Below, piece by piece: positions 6,790 through 7,837 of a stretch of DNA of 7,837 nt (the first letter of the stretch is position 1; every line of letters begins with the position of its first letter). The DNA comes from an uncultured Nitrospinaceae bacterium (GTDB lineage: Bacteria; Nitrospinota; Nitrospinia; Nitrospinales; VA-1), in assembly GCA_905182935.1 (NCBI GenBank), contig CAJJDL010000085.1, forward strand, positions 1 to 7,837, given 5' to 3'. Below the pieces are notes generated by a model. The model did not search any database and had not been told where the DNA came from. It saw only the letters and a program-made list of their open reading frames with translations. The position numbers and the translations under genes were made by a program.

Positions 6790-7326
6790 ATGATGGATAA
6801 CTCTAAGAGTGCAGTTATTTTAGTTGGTCATGGAGGTTTACCAAGTGATATGCCTTCTGAAATTGTTGAAAAATTTATGAGGGTTCATAAAACAAGAATA
6901 AAATCAGGTGGTGAAATATCGGAACTTGAAGAAGAACTTGATAATAAAATTAGACAGTGGAAAAGAACTCCTGAAACAGATCCATATAAGAGCGGTCTTG
7001 AATTGTTAGTTTCTCATATGAAACCATTTTTGGAAAACTATACTGTGAAAACTGCATACAACGAATTTTGCCATCCGACGATTGAGGTTGCTATTGAGGA
7101 GCTGGCTAAAGAAAATTTTTCAAAGATAATACTTGTTACAACAATGATAACGCGTGGCGGGTCCCACTCGGAAAGAGAAATTCCTGAGGAATTGGAAGCC
7201 TTGAGAATTAAGTACCCAAATGTTGAAATTACGTATGCTTGGCCTTTTGATATGGATGCTTTCGCACTGTTTTTATCCAATCATGTGAAAACAACTAATC
7301 CATTAATGAGTGCTCCAACGAATTAA
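6790..7326 (+). CDS. CbiX/SirB-type tetrapyrrole metal chelatase (sirohydrochlorin chelatase-like)
   Basis: CbiX-type class II chelatases insert Co2+ (towards cobalamin) or Fe2+ (towards siroheme) into sirohydrochlorin in the cytoplasm. The 178-residue protein opens with beta-strand VILVGHGGLPS containing the metal-binding His14. Later it has YNEFCHPTIEVAIEEL, then VTTMITRGGSHSEREIP with the second catalytic His126, and finally the AWPFDMDAF strand. One chelatase domain is present. It is longer than the minimal archaeal CbiX-S because of a charged helical insert at about residues 30-70 (ELEEELDN, WKRTPETDPYKSG). Metal preference cannot be read from sequence. There is no poly-His or cysteine-rich tail. 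It follows the B12-domain regulator by 26 nt and is very likely co-transcribed with it, which points to corrin or siroheme metabolism. The ATG at 6793 is an equally good start. Confidence 0.85.
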   Translation: MMDNSKSAVILVGHGGLPSDMPSEIVEKFMRVHKTRIKSGGEISELEEELDNKIRQWKRTPETDPYKSGLELLVSHMKPFLENYTVKTAYNEFCHPTIEVAIEELAKENFSKIILVTTMITRGGSHSEREIPEELEALRIKYPNVEITYAWPFDMDAFALFLSNHVKTTNPLMSAPTN

Positions 7327-7391
7327 TTTTACTAATTAGACTTATGAGTTTTCTAGAAGAATTTGCGAGAGTTGTAAAATATAGATCAATA

Positions 7392-7837
7392 ATGGAATTT
7401 AAAGGTATTCGAATATTGTTTCTTTTTTTTGTAATATTTTTGAATGTAAAGCCTGCTTTAGCTTTAGATTGGGATGATAGCGAGTGGATAAATGCAGGGT
7501 GTCCATCCGGTATTATTGGAACTTGGGTTGCTTCTGACTTGAGTAATTTTGATAAAACAATTGTAAGTATTGGTAGTCATCTTATTACAATTACAAACAA
7601 TCAGGGTCAGGAACAACAGTTTTCTTTGAATAATAAACCAAAATTAAAAAAAGGTCGGTTTGTTGAAATTAATATGAGTTCTTTGCCAAAGGAAGAAAAT
7701 AAGAGTGTTTATTTAAAAATAAGACCGCATTTAATGAAATTGGTGAAAAACTCTGATGATTCAAGTTTAAGCTCTTATGAGTGTCTTATAAAGATTTTTT
7801 ATTATGACTCTCAAAAGTACTTAAATAGGCATCAATA
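7392..7837 (+). CDS. Unknown exported protein (3' end at or just beyond the window edge)
   Basis: The frame is open to the last base, and the window ends on TA, so a stop codon may be completed by the next base. From ATG 7392 the product starts with a textbook signal peptide: Lys4 and Arg7, the hydrophobic run ILFLFFVIFL, then PALA before Leu25. The mature part is small and beta-rich looking (GIIGTWVASDLSNF, SIGSHLITITNN), with two cysteines (Cys37, Cys131) that could form a disulfide. I do not recognise the family. The GTW segment followed by strands is faintly lipocalin-like, but this is not enough to name it. An earlier in-frame ATG at 7344, 17 nt after the chelatase stop, would add 16 residues including two glutamates before the signal peptide. 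I prefer 7392 for that reason, although neither start has a clear Shine-Dalgarno. It probably belongs to the same operon. Confidence 0.65.
   Translation, partial: MEFKGIRILFLFFVIFLNVKPALALDWDDSEWINAGCPSGIIGTWVASDLSNFDKTIVSIGSHLITITNNQGQEQQFSLNNKPKLKKGRFVEINMSSLPKEENKSVYLKIRPHLMKLVKNSDDSSLSSYECLIKIFYYDSQKYLNRHQ

Noticed and set aside
7038..7280. Minus-strand open frame opposite the chelatase gene
   Set aside because: It overlaps the conserved chelatase motifs on the other strand and has no supporting signal.

Overview
The window is AT-rich (roughly one third G+C by eye) and densely coded, with ordinary bacterial genes. It holds seven protein genes, two of them cut by the window edges. I see no rRNA, tRNA, CRISPR array, insertion sequence or phage gene. 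The gene set suggests an uncultured, free-living, low-G+C Gram-negative bacterium: exported TPR/cupredoxin protein, YheT-type hydrolase, RarA, ACT-containing SerB, and a CarH-like regulator next to a CbiX-type chelatase. Marine lineages such as Nitrospinota, SAR324 or a related proteobacterium come to mind, but this is a guess from gene flavour and not a placement.

Layout: (a) 1-1286, minus strand: 5' part of an exported protein with four TPRs, an amicyanin-like cupredoxin domain and a carboxypeptidase-regulatory-like domain. (b) 1287-1425: divergent intergenic region with a candidate minus-strand promoter. (c) 1426-2400, plus: YheT-like alpha/beta hydrolase. (d) 2561-3859, plus: RarA/MgsA AAA+ ATPase. 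(e) 3929-5620, plus: a small leucine-rich-repeat protein followed after 3 nt by serB, a phosphoserine phosphatase with two ACT domains. (f) 5621-5809: intergenic region with a strong promoter candidate. (g) 5810-7837, plus: a tightly spaced cluster of a MerR/B12-binding-domain regulator, a CbiX-like chelatase and an unknown exported protein that runs to the window end.

The left part is housekeeping: replication-fork maintenance, serine synthesis and a putative esterase. The most interesting part is the right-hand cluster. Its regulator has the architecture of the cobalamin photoreceptors CarH/LitR and keeps their W-x9-EH motif. However, it has Tyr where CarH has the cobalt-binding His, and Glu where CarH has the His that replaces adenosyl after light. 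It is preceded by a TTGACA promoter with a 19-bp spacer containing an imperfect dyad, and followed 26 nt later by a tetrapyrrole metal chelatase gene. This suggests a regulator that senses a corrinoid or tetrapyrrole differently from CarH, possibly tied to the chelatase. The second point of interest is the cupredoxin site in the first gene, where the axial Met position is Leu.
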